From Chitinispirillales bacterium (GTDB lineage: Bacteria > Fibrobacterota > Chitinivibrionia > Chitinivibrionales > Chitinispirillaceae): a DNA stretch of 35,450 nucleotides. Below, one piece after another: positions 23,023-30,445 of this stretch. The stretch covers positions 1 through 35,450 of the forward strand of contig JAITCM010000090.1 of NCBI GenBank assembly GCA_031283085.1. Reading direction: 5' to 3'. Numbering within the stretch: position 1 is the stretch's first letter; each line of letters begins with the position of its first letter. The notes under the pieces are model-generated. The model saw only the letters and a program-made list of their open reading frames with translations, had not been told where the DNA came from and searched no databases. The position numbers and the translations under genes were made by a program.

Positions 23023-26000
23023 ATGGCGGGTATGTCGTTTTTTACGAAACGCGGGATTTGTTTGGCGGCGGCGCTTTTGGTTGTTGCGGGGACGGCGGGG
23101 GCGCAGACTCGGTATGTTGTGTCGGCCGGGTCCGGGGAAGGGCTGTTTTCGGTGAAAAGGGGCAGCGTGTCCATTTCTGCGGCGAGGAACGTTTCCCTCG
23201 ATTCGGCGATGAATTTCATCAGGATAGAGTCGAATGGGAACGCTGTTGAAATTAATTTTAATCCTGCCGGCGGCGGAGTTAATATTGGGGCGAATAGAAT
23301 AAATATTCAGCAATTGCCGGAAGTTGTTCCAAATTGGGGGGATGTTAAGCTGACCGGATCCGTGAAAGCGGATTCAGGGACGGATTGCGCTGTATTTTTG
23401 TCAAGTACAATCTTGCTTTCGCCGTTCAATGTGACGATTTCCGGGAAGATAACCGCTGAGAACGCAGCGGAAAGGTGTTTGGTTTTTTCTGGTGTGGGTG
23501 TTCAGCTTAGTATGGTGGCGTGTACTCTCACCAATATCCGCGGTACGGTTGTGAAAACTACCGAGCGGTATGCTTTTCCTGTAAAAATAGTCGGGGGAAA
23601 GTTCGTGTCGGCTCATGGGAAGGTCTTGGAATGCAGCTATGGCGCGGATATAGAGGGCGGTGTGTTTGAATCGGGGAGTTCGACGGGGGTAATTGACGCT
23701 TGGAGAGACCTTAAGATTGTCGGTGGAAAGTTCGAATCGACATCGGGTGGCTACGCGGTTGACGTAGGGGGTGATATCGCGGTTGACAACGGGGAATTCG
23801 TGTCCAGATCAGGTGTCGTGTTTAAAACGCGCGGTAACGGTGAAATATACGGCAGTTCGCTTAGAACGACCGGCGGCGGTACGGTTCTGCATGTTTCATA
23901 CGGTAAAATTTTTGTTGCCGGAGGCACGGAATTAGTCAGCTATTCGGATACTAACGCCACAATTAGGCTTTCCGGCGGCAGCGTTCAGCTTGCCGACGCG
24001 TATGTAACAAACAACCATAGAAGCGGGCGCGCTGTTTCCATAACGTCCGCGTCGAGCAAGCTTGCGCTGGTCGGGCGGTATTCGTCGTATGTAAAGGGGG
24101 CTATCGCGTCGAGGTTTGCCGGGGCTATAAGCGTAAACTCGGATTTTCGTCCCACCGATGACGGGTATACGCTGGAACCGATAGGGGGCGCGTGTGCCCT
24201 TAACGCGGTGGCTGTGGCCGGCGGCGGCGCGTATATTGCCGATTTCAAATATGACAACAGATACTATGAGCTTGGCACAAACGGCGGCAACGTCATTGTT
24301 CGTTTAAAAAGTGGCGTTGACGAGCCCGTATATGCCGTTATCGGCGATACCGTAACAGGATTTTTTGCGTATGGAAACAGAGTCGGCGGTACCAAAATCG
24401 GATATAGCGCTAACGTCAACGATGTTTTGGATTCCATAAGGATACTTGCCGATGGGCGGCCTTGCAATATAGAATTCGGCACCGATACGTCGGCGGTGGA
24501 CGTCGGGGGCAAGTACAGGATAAAATTCGCTTCCGCGGCAACGGGGGCTCAATGGGGATTGGTAACACTCAAAGGGATGATGTCCGGTGTTAGACAGGTA
24601 AGACAGGACGTCAATTACGCGTTGTTAGTTGAAGACGGTGTTTCGGTATCGAGCGAATTGGATAACCCGTGTGATGCCGGACGCGGCTTGAGTGTATCTG
24701 TCAACGTTGGGTCGGAATTTATTCACAGCGGCGGAGACCTTTGCGGTCAAATAAACAATAACGGCGGCACGGTGACGGTGGCCGGCGGTATTGTGCTGCG
24801 TATCCACAACGCCGGTAGCGGTTCGCTGTATGTTGTCGGCGGCGCTGTCGGGAGCGACACGCTTAACGGTTATGCCATTATGAACGCTGCTTCGTCAGGC
24901 ACGGTTTCCATATCGGGAGACGCGACGATTGCCTCGGCGGACATAAGCGTAAGCGGCGGTACGGTAGTAAGTAACGGGGCTTTGGAAATTACAGGCGGCA
25001 CAATTACCGCCAATGACGGATACGCGGTTGTTACCAACGGCGCCGAGGGCGCCGTTATATCCGGAGACGCCATGATTACCACCGAAGGTCCGGATGGGGC
25101 GGTTTACATTGGCCCCAACGCGTACCTGTATCTCTACGGCGGTACGGTGGCGTCCTTGGCGGTTGACAATAGAGCAAAAGCCATTGACGCGTACCATGGC
25201 GGTAACAGCGGCTTCGCAGGCAGGCTTGAAATGTGCGGTTCTCCCGCGGTTAACGGAATGATTTCGCTGCCGGGGAGAGACGGTTTCCCCATAAAAATCA
25301 GTACGGGCAACGGATACATTTTTAATCCGCCGAGAAATGAAATCTACCGTGTCGCCATGTCCGCGTCGGATAGCGGCGTTGCGGTTAAAAACGGCGCCGG
25401 CTTCTTTTACAACTTCGCGTTAGACACCGCGGGCAACGCCGGCTTGAAGCTTGCCGTGAATGGAAATGATATTGTTGCCGCCGGCAGGACATGGAAAGTT
25501 GCGTTTAGCCTCAACGGTTCGCTCAGCAATACGCGGCGTCCCGATTCCATGTTGGTCATAAGGGGTGGGACGATAGGCGATTTGGCGGAACCGCCGACGG
25601 ATGATTATATATCGAAAGACGGATTCTATAACGATGGTATGTGGTATATCCGTACCGAAATATCGGCGGATGGCGATAAGATGAACCAGCAGTTTATATT
25701 CGGTGTGGGCGACGATGGCACGCCTGTAGGAAAGGACGAGGTTCTGACACTGAATTGGACTAATGTCAGCGCGATTTCCATACTGGAGTCAACCCGCGAC
25801 CTCCCTCCCTCCCGTAACTCCGAGACCGCCGCAATCGCGCCTGTCGTCGCGGTATCCGGCAGTTTTACGGCGGGACCGAGCCCCGTTTCGAGTTCTTCAG
25901 GCGCGGTCAACTTCTACCGCAGCGGCGTCGCGCTCAAGAGCGGGAAGCTGTTTATATACGACGCGTCCGGCAATATGGTCACAACGGTAATTGTCAACGA

Positions 26001-26160
26001 TAATCACGGCAATACCAACAGGCGTCCGGTCGCCAGGTGGAATCTGCAGGACGCGAAGGGCCGCAAAGCCGCCGAAGGCACGTATGTGGCCAGAGGCGTT
26101 GTTACCGCGAAAACCGGAAAGACGGAGAGAGTATCCGTACTTATAAATGTGCGAAAATAG
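23023..26160 (+). CDS. Large secreted beta-helix-like surface protein
   Basis: The 1045-residue product starts with a signal peptide (LAAALLVVAGTAGAQ). The body is built of many short strand-turn units rich in Gly, Val, Ser and Asn, such as VSGGTVVSNGALEITGGTI and KIVGGKFESTSGGYAVDVGG. This is typical of right-handed beta-helix or pectate-lyase-like passenger folds. The C-terminal ~90 residues (GKLFIYDASGNMVTTV, ARWNLQDAKGRKAAEGTYVA, VSVLINVRK) resemble FlgD-Ig or type IX sorting modules, so export across the outer membrane and surface display are inferred. The chosen ATG is supported by the ribosome-binding site and by the promoter lying upstream of it; the longer frame from 22951 would overlap that promoter. 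The target (polysaccharide, host or cell) is unknown. Confidence 0.8.
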   Translation: MAGMSFFTKRGICLAAALLVVAGTAGAQTRYVVSAGSGEGLFSVKRGSVSISAARNVSLDSAMNFIRIESNGNAVEINFNPAGGGVNIGANRINIQQLPEVVPNWGDVKLTGSVKADSGTDCAVFLSSTILLSPFNVTISGKITAENAAERCLVFSGVGVQLSMVACTLTNIRGTVVKTTERYAFPVKIVGGKFVSAHGKVLECSYGADIEGGVFESGSSTGVIDAWRDLKIVGGKFESTSGGYAVDVGGDIAVDNGEFVSRSGVVFKTRGNGEIYGSSLRTTGGGTVLHVSYGKIFVAGGTELVSYSDTNATIRLSGGSVQLADAYVTNNHRSGRAVSITSASSKLALVGRYSSYVKGAIASRFAGAISVNSDFRPTDDGYTLEPIGGACALNAVAVAGGGAYIADFKYDNRYYELGTNGGNVIVRLKSGVDEPVYAVIGDTVTGFFAYGNRVGGTKIGYSANVNDVLDSIRILADGRPCNIEFGTDTSAVDVGGKYRIKFASAATGAQWGLVTLKGMMSGVRQVRQDVNYALLVEDGVSVSSELDNPCDAGRGLSVSVNVGSEFIHSGGDLCGQINNNGGTVTVAGGIVLRIHNAGSGSLYVVGGAVGSDTLNGYAIMNAASSGTVSISGDATIASADISVSGGTVVSNGALEITGGTITANDGYAVVTNGAEGAVISGDAMITTEGPDGAVYIGPNAYLYLYGGTVASLAVDNRAKAIDAYHGGNSGFAGRLEMCGSPAVNGMISLPGRDGFPIKISTGNGYIFNPPRNEIYRVAMSASDSGVAVKNGAGFFYNFALDTAGNAGLKLAVNGNDIVAAGRTWKVAFSLNGSLSNTRRPDSMLVIRGGTIGDLAEPPTDDYISKDGFYNDGMWYIRTEISADGDKMNQQFIFGVGDDGTPVGKDEVLTLNWTNVSAISILESTRDLPPSRNSETAAIAPVVAVSGSFTAGPSPVSSSSGAVNFYRSGVALKSGKLFIYDASGNMVTTVIVNDNHGNTNRRPVARWNLQDAKGRKAAEGTYVARGVVTAKTGKTERVSVLINVRK

Positions 26161-26174
26161 CGGTCGGTGTGTTA

Positions 26175-26223
26175 ATCAACGGATGAGTGTGGAGACGCAA
26201 CGCGTTGCGTCTCTGCCGTTGAT
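26175..26223. repeat. Nested palindrome between the surface protein gene and tssA
   Basis: A perfect 22-base palindrome (arms GAGACGCAACG and CGTTGCGTCTC, 26192-26213) is flanked by a second pair, ATCAACGG (26175-26182) and CCGTTGAT (26216-26223). The inner palindrome resembles dispersed GAGACGCAACGCGTTGCGTC-like intergenic repeats seen in other bacteria. It could terminate or fold the mRNA; there is no T tract. Confidence 0.75.
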
Positions 26224-26253
26224 ACTGTATGAATACGTAACCAGGGATAAACG

Positions 26254-27027
26254 ATGTCTGACTTTTTATCAACTATAACCGCCCCGATATCCGGCGACCC
26301 ATTCGGTTCCGACGTCAACCACGATGTTGACTACGAGGCCCTAAAGGTCGAGATGGGCAAGCTCGGCGATATTGACGTAAGCGCGGTGGAGTCGCTTTCC
26401 GTCAGGATACTCGCCGAAAAGTCCAAGGACGTGAGGGCGCTGTCGTTTTTGGCCTACGCGATGCTCAGGGTGGGCGACCACGGGCGTTTGGCCGACGTTT
26501 TTTGCGTGTTGGCGGATTATTGTCATGACAGTTACGACAAGATATTCCCAACGCGCGACGGGGCGAAGCTGTCGGCGCTGCGCTGGTTGTCCGAGGCTCG
26601 TTTTACGAGCGTTTGTCCCAGGACAGACGCGTCGACACAAGACGCCGAACACGTAGCGAGACTCTTGGCCGCGCTGTTGAAATTGAGGGCCGCGCTGGAA
26701 AAGCGTTTTTCGTCGGTGGGCGCCCCTTTCCCGCTGTTGCTGTACAAACGGGCGCTCGAATGGGAGAGTTCCGTCAAAAGCGCGTTAAAGGCGGAGGCGG
26801 AGACAGTATCAACGTATGCCGGCGCGACGAGTGTGAGCGGCGCGGACGGCGGGCTTGTATTGGCGGAACCTGCCGGTCAAACGGCGGGGGCGGGGGATAA
26901 ATCGTTTAACAGGCCGGTCGGCAAGCCCGCGGATAAAAATCGCGGTGTGGGAATAGACGCGGATAGAATTAAAGAGGTAGCGAGGTGTTTGAAACGGATA
27001 GCGGAGGTATTGGAGGGGGGAATATAA
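26254..27027 (+). CDS. tssA: T6SS-associated TssA/ImpA-N protein (short form)
   Basis: The 257-residue protein contains an ImpA_N-type domain in its first half: PISGDPFGSDVNHDVDYEAL, KSKDVRALSFLAYAMLRVGD, DYCHDSYDKIFPTRDGAKLSALRWL. These elements match the N-terminal domain of TssA proteins that cap or coordinate sheath assembly. Proteobacterial TssA proteins commonly run 350-550 residues, so the C-terminal oligomerisation domain is shortened here to a linker and a small helical tail (AGDKSFNRPVGKPADKNRG, then DRIKEVARCLKRIAEVLEGG). It is the first gene of a co-directional set leading to tssB and tssC with gaps of 61 and 49 bases. Confidence 0.82.
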   Translation: MSDFLSTITAPISGDPFGSDVNHDVDYEALKVEMGKLGDIDVSAVESLSVRILAEKSKDVRALSFLAYAMLRVGDHGRLADVFCVLADYCHDSYDKIFPTRDGAKLSALRWLSEARFTSVCPRTDASTQDAEHVARLLAALLKLRAALEKRFSSVGAPFPLLLYKRALEWESSVKSALKAEAETVSTYAGATSVSGADGGLVLAEPAGQTAGAGDKSFNRPVGKPADKNRGVGIDADRIKEVARCLKRIAEVLEGGI

Positions 27028-27088
27028 TAGATATTGGTTGATACGGATTAACGCAAGCGTACAAACATAAAAAGAAAGGCGGTAAGAA

Positions 27089-27592
27089 ATGGCGGGAAGT
27101 TTTCAAAACGAGATACCGGCGGCGCGGATTAACCTGAAGCTCGATGTCGGCAAGGGCGACGCCCGCAAAAATATCGAGCTGCCGCTCAAGTTGCTTGTGA
27201 TGGGCGATTTCACGGGCCGCAAAAAGGAGAGCAGAATCGCGGATAGGGACAAAATCGCGATAGACAGGAACAACTTTCAGCAGGTTATGGCGAAGTTCGG
27301 CTTGACGCTCTCCTTTACCGTGGAAAACAGGCTGAAAGGCGACGGCGGCGAGATGCCGGTCGCTATCCCCGTGACAAGTATGGAATCCTTCAGACCGGAG
27401 AACGTAGCCTCCGCTGTGCCGTCGCTGTGCCGGTTGCTCGCGGCGCGTAATTTGCTCAAAGACCTGAAGTCGAATCTGCTTGACAACAGGGAACTCAGAC
27501 GGAGGTTGGAGGAATTAATCAAGAACCCGGAGGCGGCGCGGAATCTGCGGGCGGAGCTGCAAAAGATAGTTCCGGAGTTGGAAGAGAAGTGA
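27089..27592 (+). CDS. tssB: T6SS contractile sheath small subunit TssB
   Basis: The 167-residue protein matches the TssB/VipA family: the N-terminal ARINLKLDVG, the KNIELPLKLLVMGDFTG block, and a conserved IAIDRNNFQQVMAKF helix. Later come SMESFRPENVASAVP and the C-terminal helical segment with LRRRLEEL. TssB pairs with TssC to build the contractile sheath whose contraction ejects the Hcp tube. An AAAGGCGG ribosome-binding site precedes the ATG. It is encoded directly before tssC, as in nearly all T6SS clusters. Confidence 0.93.
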   Translation: MAGSFQNEIPAARINLKLDVGKGDARKNIELPLKLLVMGDFTGRKKESRIADRDKIAIDRNNFQQVMAKFGLTLSFTVENRLKGDGGEMPVAIPVTSMESFRPENVASAVPSLCRLLAARNLLKDLKSNLLDNRELRRRLEELIKNPEAARNLRAELQKIVPELEEK

Positions 27593-27641
27593 TTGACGGG
27601 TAACGATTGTTAGATAACGAATAAAAACAAAAGGAGAAAAA

Positions 27642-29198
27642 ATGTCAGAAAATACCGCGGTCGCGGAAATGACGGATACCGCCGTTGATACGGATACCGG
27701 TACCGGCGAGGCTGAATCGTCGTCCGGCCTCGAATATATATATCGGACGATGAATGTCGCCCCGCCGTCTGGCACTGTGGCCATCTCAAAATACCGTAAC
27801 CCGCAGGCGCTTGCCGAGAGCAGCGTGAGCGAGCGTATCGGCGCGGCGCTGGCGCTCTTTGTGGACGGCGTGATTGCCGCGTCGACCTCAATAGATAAAA
27901 TCGACAAGGCGGTGCTGGACTGTCAGATTGCGGAGATAGACCGCCGCATATCGCTGCAGCTCGATGAGATACTCCACGCCGAACCGTTCCAAAAGCTGGA
28001 GTCGGCCTGGCGCAGTTTGGACTTTCTCGTGCAGAGGACGGACTTTCGGAAGAACGTGAAGCTCAACATTCTCGATGTCTCCAAGGAGGAGTTGGCGGAG
28101 GACTTTGAGGATGTTCCCGAGACTATCCAATCGGGGCTGTACAAGCACGTCTACACGGACGAGTACGACACGCCCGGCGGCGAGCCCTACGCGGCGATGA
28201 TAGGCGACTACGAGTTCGACTCCGGCGCGGCTGACGTATCGCTGTTGCAGGAGTTGTCGAAGGTGGCTGCGGTATGCCACTGCCCGTTCATCGGCGCGGC
28301 GACATCCAAATTCTTCGCTAAGGAGAGAGCGGGCGATCTCACGAAGATTGAGGACTTGCACAATTACATGGAGCGCTCGGAGTTCTTGCGCTGGAATTCG
28401 TTTAGGGGCGCCGAGGACAGCCGCTATGTCGGCCTCACGCTGCCGCGTTTCTCGTTGCGTCTGCCCTACGGGCCCGACACGTTGCCGGTCAAGGAGTTCG
28501 TGTACAAGGAGAATGTTGCCGGGCCGAACAGCGACAAATACCTGTGGGGCAGCGCGGCCTTCGCGTTCGCCTCCAACATGGTTCGGTCATTCATAGATAA
28601 CGGTTGGTGTGTTCAAATTCGCGGTCCTGAAGCGGGAGGAAAGGTAGACAACCTGCCGGTGCATGTATTTGACGCCGGACGCGGGACGGAAGTGAAGATA
28701 CCAACCGAAATTTTAATCCCGGAAACCCGGGAGTTCGAGTTCGCCCAGGAGGGGTTCATTCCCCTCTCCTTCTACAAGAACAGAGACTACGCCTGCTTCT
28801 TCTCGGCGAACTCGGCGCAAAGGCCGCAGGAGTTTGAAAACCCGATAGTTACGGCCAATATGCGCATAAACTCGCGGCTGCCCTACATCTTCCTGATATC
28901 GCGCATCGCCCACTATCTGAAGGTGATTCAGCGCGAAAACATCGGTTCGACAAAGAGCCGCATGGTGCTGCAGGAGGAGCTGACGCGGTGGATAAAGAGG
29001 TTAGTCACCGAGATGAAAGACCCCGGCCCCGAACTCATAGCCACGCACCCGCTAAAAGACGCCGATGTGGAGGTGACCGAGATTGAGGACAATCCGGGTT
29101 TCTTCCGCGTTAGTCTGTCGGTCATTCCGCACTTCCAGATAGAGGGGATAGACATAAACCTGTCGCTTGTGTCGAAACTCCCTAAAGGAAAGGAGTGA
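27642..29198 (+). CDS. tssC: T6SS contractile sheath large subunit TssC
   Basis: The 518-residue protein has normal TssC/VipB length. Recognisable segments are LDEILHAEPFQKLESAWRSL, DFRKNVKLNILDVSKEEL, LYKHVYTDEYDTPGGEPYAA and MIGDYEF. Later come FRGAEDSRYVGLTLPRF, WGSAAFAFASNMVRSF, the AHYLKVIQRENIG helix and the C-terminal VEVTEIEDNPGFFRVSLSV. A strong AAAGGAG ribosome-binding site lies before the ATG. TssC forms the bulk of the sheath and carries the ClpV-recycling contacts with TssB; no ClpV gene is present in the window. The gene stops exactly before a tandem repeat block. Confidence 0.94.
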   Translation: MSENTAVAEMTDTAVDTDTGTGEAESSSGLEYIYRTMNVAPPSGTVAISKYRNPQALAESSVSERIGAALALFVDGVIAASTSIDKIDKAVLDCQIAEIDRRISLQLDEILHAEPFQKLESAWRSLDFLVQRTDFRKNVKLNILDVSKEELAEDFEDVPETIQSGLYKHVYTDEYDTPGGEPYAAMIGDYEFDSGAADVSLLQELSKVAAVCHCPFIGAATSKFFAKERAGDLTKIEDLHNYMERSEFLRWNSFRGAEDSRYVGLTLPRFSLRLPYGPDTLPVKEFVYKENVAGPNSDKYLWGSAAFAFASNMVRSFIDNGWCVQIRGPEAGGKVDNLPVHVFDAGRGTEVKIPTEILIPETREFEFAQEGFIPLSFYKNRDYACFFSANSAQRPQEFENPIVTANMRINSRLPYIFLISRIAHYLKVIQRENIGSTKSRMVLQEELTRWIKRLVTEMKDPGPELIATHPLKDADVEVTEIEDNPGFFRVSLSVIPHFQIEGIDINLSLVSKLPKGKE

Positions 29199-29199
29199 T

Positions 29200-29332
29200 T
29201 GTTTTTGCCTTTGCGACGCGAGCGGCGCTTGTGTTTTTGCCTTTGCGACGCGAAGCGGCGCTTGTGTTTTTGCTTTCGCGACGCGGTAGCGGCGCTTGTG
29301 TTTTTGCTTTCGCGACGCGGTAGCGGCGCTTG
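29200..29332. repeat. Tandem repeat, 4 units of 32-34 bp
   Basis: Units begin TGTTTTTGC and end GCGGCGCTTG, with a central TTGCGACGCG or TCGCGACGCG. They lie at 29200-29231 (32), 29232-29264 (33), 29265-29298 (34) and 29299-29332 (34). The last two are identical; the earlier ones differ by 1-2 bases. The block starts right after the tssC stop codon. The unequal unit lengths mean no maintained reading frame, so it is noncoding. Confidence 0.9.
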
Positions 29333-29347
29333 TTTACGGGGGGCGTT

Positions 29348-29370
29348 ACGGGGGGGATTTATCCCCCCGT
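29348..29370. other. GC-rich hairpin (first of three)
   Basis: ACGGGGGG (29348-29355) pairs with CCCCCCGT (29363-29370) across a 7-base loop. No U tract follows. Confidence 0.65.
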
Positions 29371-29385
29371 ATGGGGGGTAGCGGA

Positions 29386-29419
29386 ATAAAAACTGGACAT
29401 CTTTTTGTCCAGTTTTTAT
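29386..29419. terminator. Strong bidirectional terminator between tssC and hcp
   Basis: A perfect 13-bp stem (ATAAAAACTGGAC at 29386-29398, GTCCAGTTTTTAT at 29407-29419) with an 8-base loop. The A-tract arm on one side and T-tract arm on the other allow termination on both strands. Confidence 0.85.
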
Positions 29420-29426
29420 GTAGCGT

Positions 29427-29442
29427 GGGGGGCTTGCCCCCC
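29427..29442. other. GC-rich hairpin (third of three)
   Basis: Six G (29427-29432) pair with six C (29437-29442) around CTTG. A further C and CTTAAAAT follow. Together with 29348-29370 and the terminator, it forms a three-hairpin block before the hcp promoter. Confidence 0.6.
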
Positions 29443-29455
29443 CTTAAAATAGACT

Positions 29456-29484
29456 TTGACTTATATTTTGACTTTATCTTTAAA
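29456..29484 (+). promoter_or_regulatory. Promoter candidate for hcp
   Basis: TTGACT (29456-29461), 17 bases, TTTAAA (29479-29484). It lies downstream of the terminator, so hcp would be transcribed separately from tssA-tssB-tssC. The -10 box is 4 of 6. A direct repeat of TTTGACTTAT/TTTGACTTTA (29455-29476) underlies the -35 region. Confidence 0.45.
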
Positions 29485-29511
29485 CCTAAAAAGAAAGGAG
29501 ATGTAAAGTAA

Positions 29512-29997
29512 ATGCCAACACCTGCGTATATGTGGATGACCGACAATTCCGGAAATCCGGTGGAGGGTTCTGTGGACATTATCGGACGGGAGAAGAGCGT
29601 GGAGATTTTTGAGTTTGAGCACGAGGTGCGCATCCCCACCGACCCCGACACGGGCAAGCTCACGGGGACGCGCAAACACGAGGCCATACGCCTCCTCAAA
29701 GCGATAGACGCGTCGTCGCCCTATCTCTACAAGGCGGCCTGCGAGGGGCAGACCTTCAACGAGGTGACAATCCGGTGGTATCAGATTGACGACGCCGGTT
29801 CGGAGGTAGAGTATTTCAACCATAAGTTGGAGGGGGTGAAAGTCTGCTCGATACATCCGATAATGCACAACGTCAAAGACGCCGCCAAAGAGCGCTTCCA
29901 GCACTTGGAGGAGGTGCAGTTGCGCTACCAAAGAATCACCTGGACCTACGCCGACGGGAACCTGCAGGCTTCGGACTCCTGGAAAGACGGGCGTTAG
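29512..29997 (+). CDS. hcp: T6SS tube protein Hcp
   Basis: The 161-residue protein fits the Hcp family: TPAYMWMTD at the start, then EGSVDIIGREKSVEIFEFEH, GTRKHEAIRLLKAIDASSPY, KAACEGQTFNEVTIRWYQI and HPIMHNVKDAAKERFQHLEE. The C-terminal LRYQRITWTYADGNLQASDSW is typical of exported Hcp1. Hcp hexamers stack into the inner tube and can carry effectors. A strong AAAGGAG ribosome-binding site is present 10 bases before the ATG. It follows tssC in the usual order but after a 313-base repeat/terminator block, and no VgrG or effector gene follows. Confidence 0.93.
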   Translation: MPTPAYMWMTDNSGNPVEGSVDIIGREKSVEIFEFEHEVRIPTDPDTGKLTGTRKHEAIRLLKAIDASSPYLYKAACEGQTFNEVTIRWYQIDDAGSEVEYFNHKLEGVKVCSIHPIMHNVKDAAKERFQHLEEVQLRYQRITWTYADGNLQASDSWKDGR

Positions 29998-30004
29998 CGG
30001 TCTG

Positions 30005-30026
30005 CGGACGGCATGGAGGCCGTCCG
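30005..30026 (+). terminator. Stem-loop after hcp
   Basis: CGGACGGC (30005-30012) pairs with GCCGTCCG (30019-30026) around a 6-base loop, eight bases after the hcp stop. There is no U tract, so termination would have to be assisted. Confidence 0.45.
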
Positions 30027-30445
30027 TTACCCCGCAACCCTGATGAAGAAAGAGACGGTACGGGGCCGATTTACCGGCGGTCAACTATGATTGGTATGCT
30101 CCTGCCTCGTATGTTCGACTGTCCGGCGAATATCTACGCCGGATTTGGGCGTGGCCCCTATCCGCCTCGTTACGTTTGTCGTATGGCATAATTTGTTGTA
30201 TATCAATTAGTTATGTGTGATATACGTGGCGCTTGCAATTCAGATTGCCAAATATTATATTAGCATATACGGTACTCGCCCGCCGAAGTTGGGCTGGGAG
30301 GCTGAAGCTGAGTAAAGTATTTTTGGCTTGAACGCATTACTGGCTTTTCATCCGATATTTTCAGGTTTGCCGCCGTGGAAAATATTATATTAATAGAGAA
30401 GCAGCATACCGTTAAGTCGTTTAAACGAAGGTGTGACATATTGTT
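30027..30445. other. Intergenic region between hcp and the restriction enzyme gene
   Basis: This stretch of about 420 bases becomes progressively AT-rich and contains no convincing gene. A promoter-like pair, TTGCAA (30233-30238) and TATATT (30256-30261) with 17-base spacing, points towards the restriction gene. A second AT-rich patch AAATATTATATTAA is at 30380-30393. The composition change marks the probable boundary of acquired DNA. Confidence 0.5.

Noticed and set aside
29200-29332. CRISPR array after tssC
   Set aside because: Units of 32-34 bp are directly abutting with no spacers and no cas genes nearby.
29199-29381. Small Cys/Arg-rich open frame over the repeat block
   Set aside because: It is the translation of the tandem repeat with varied unit length, has no ribosome-binding site and runs into hairpins.
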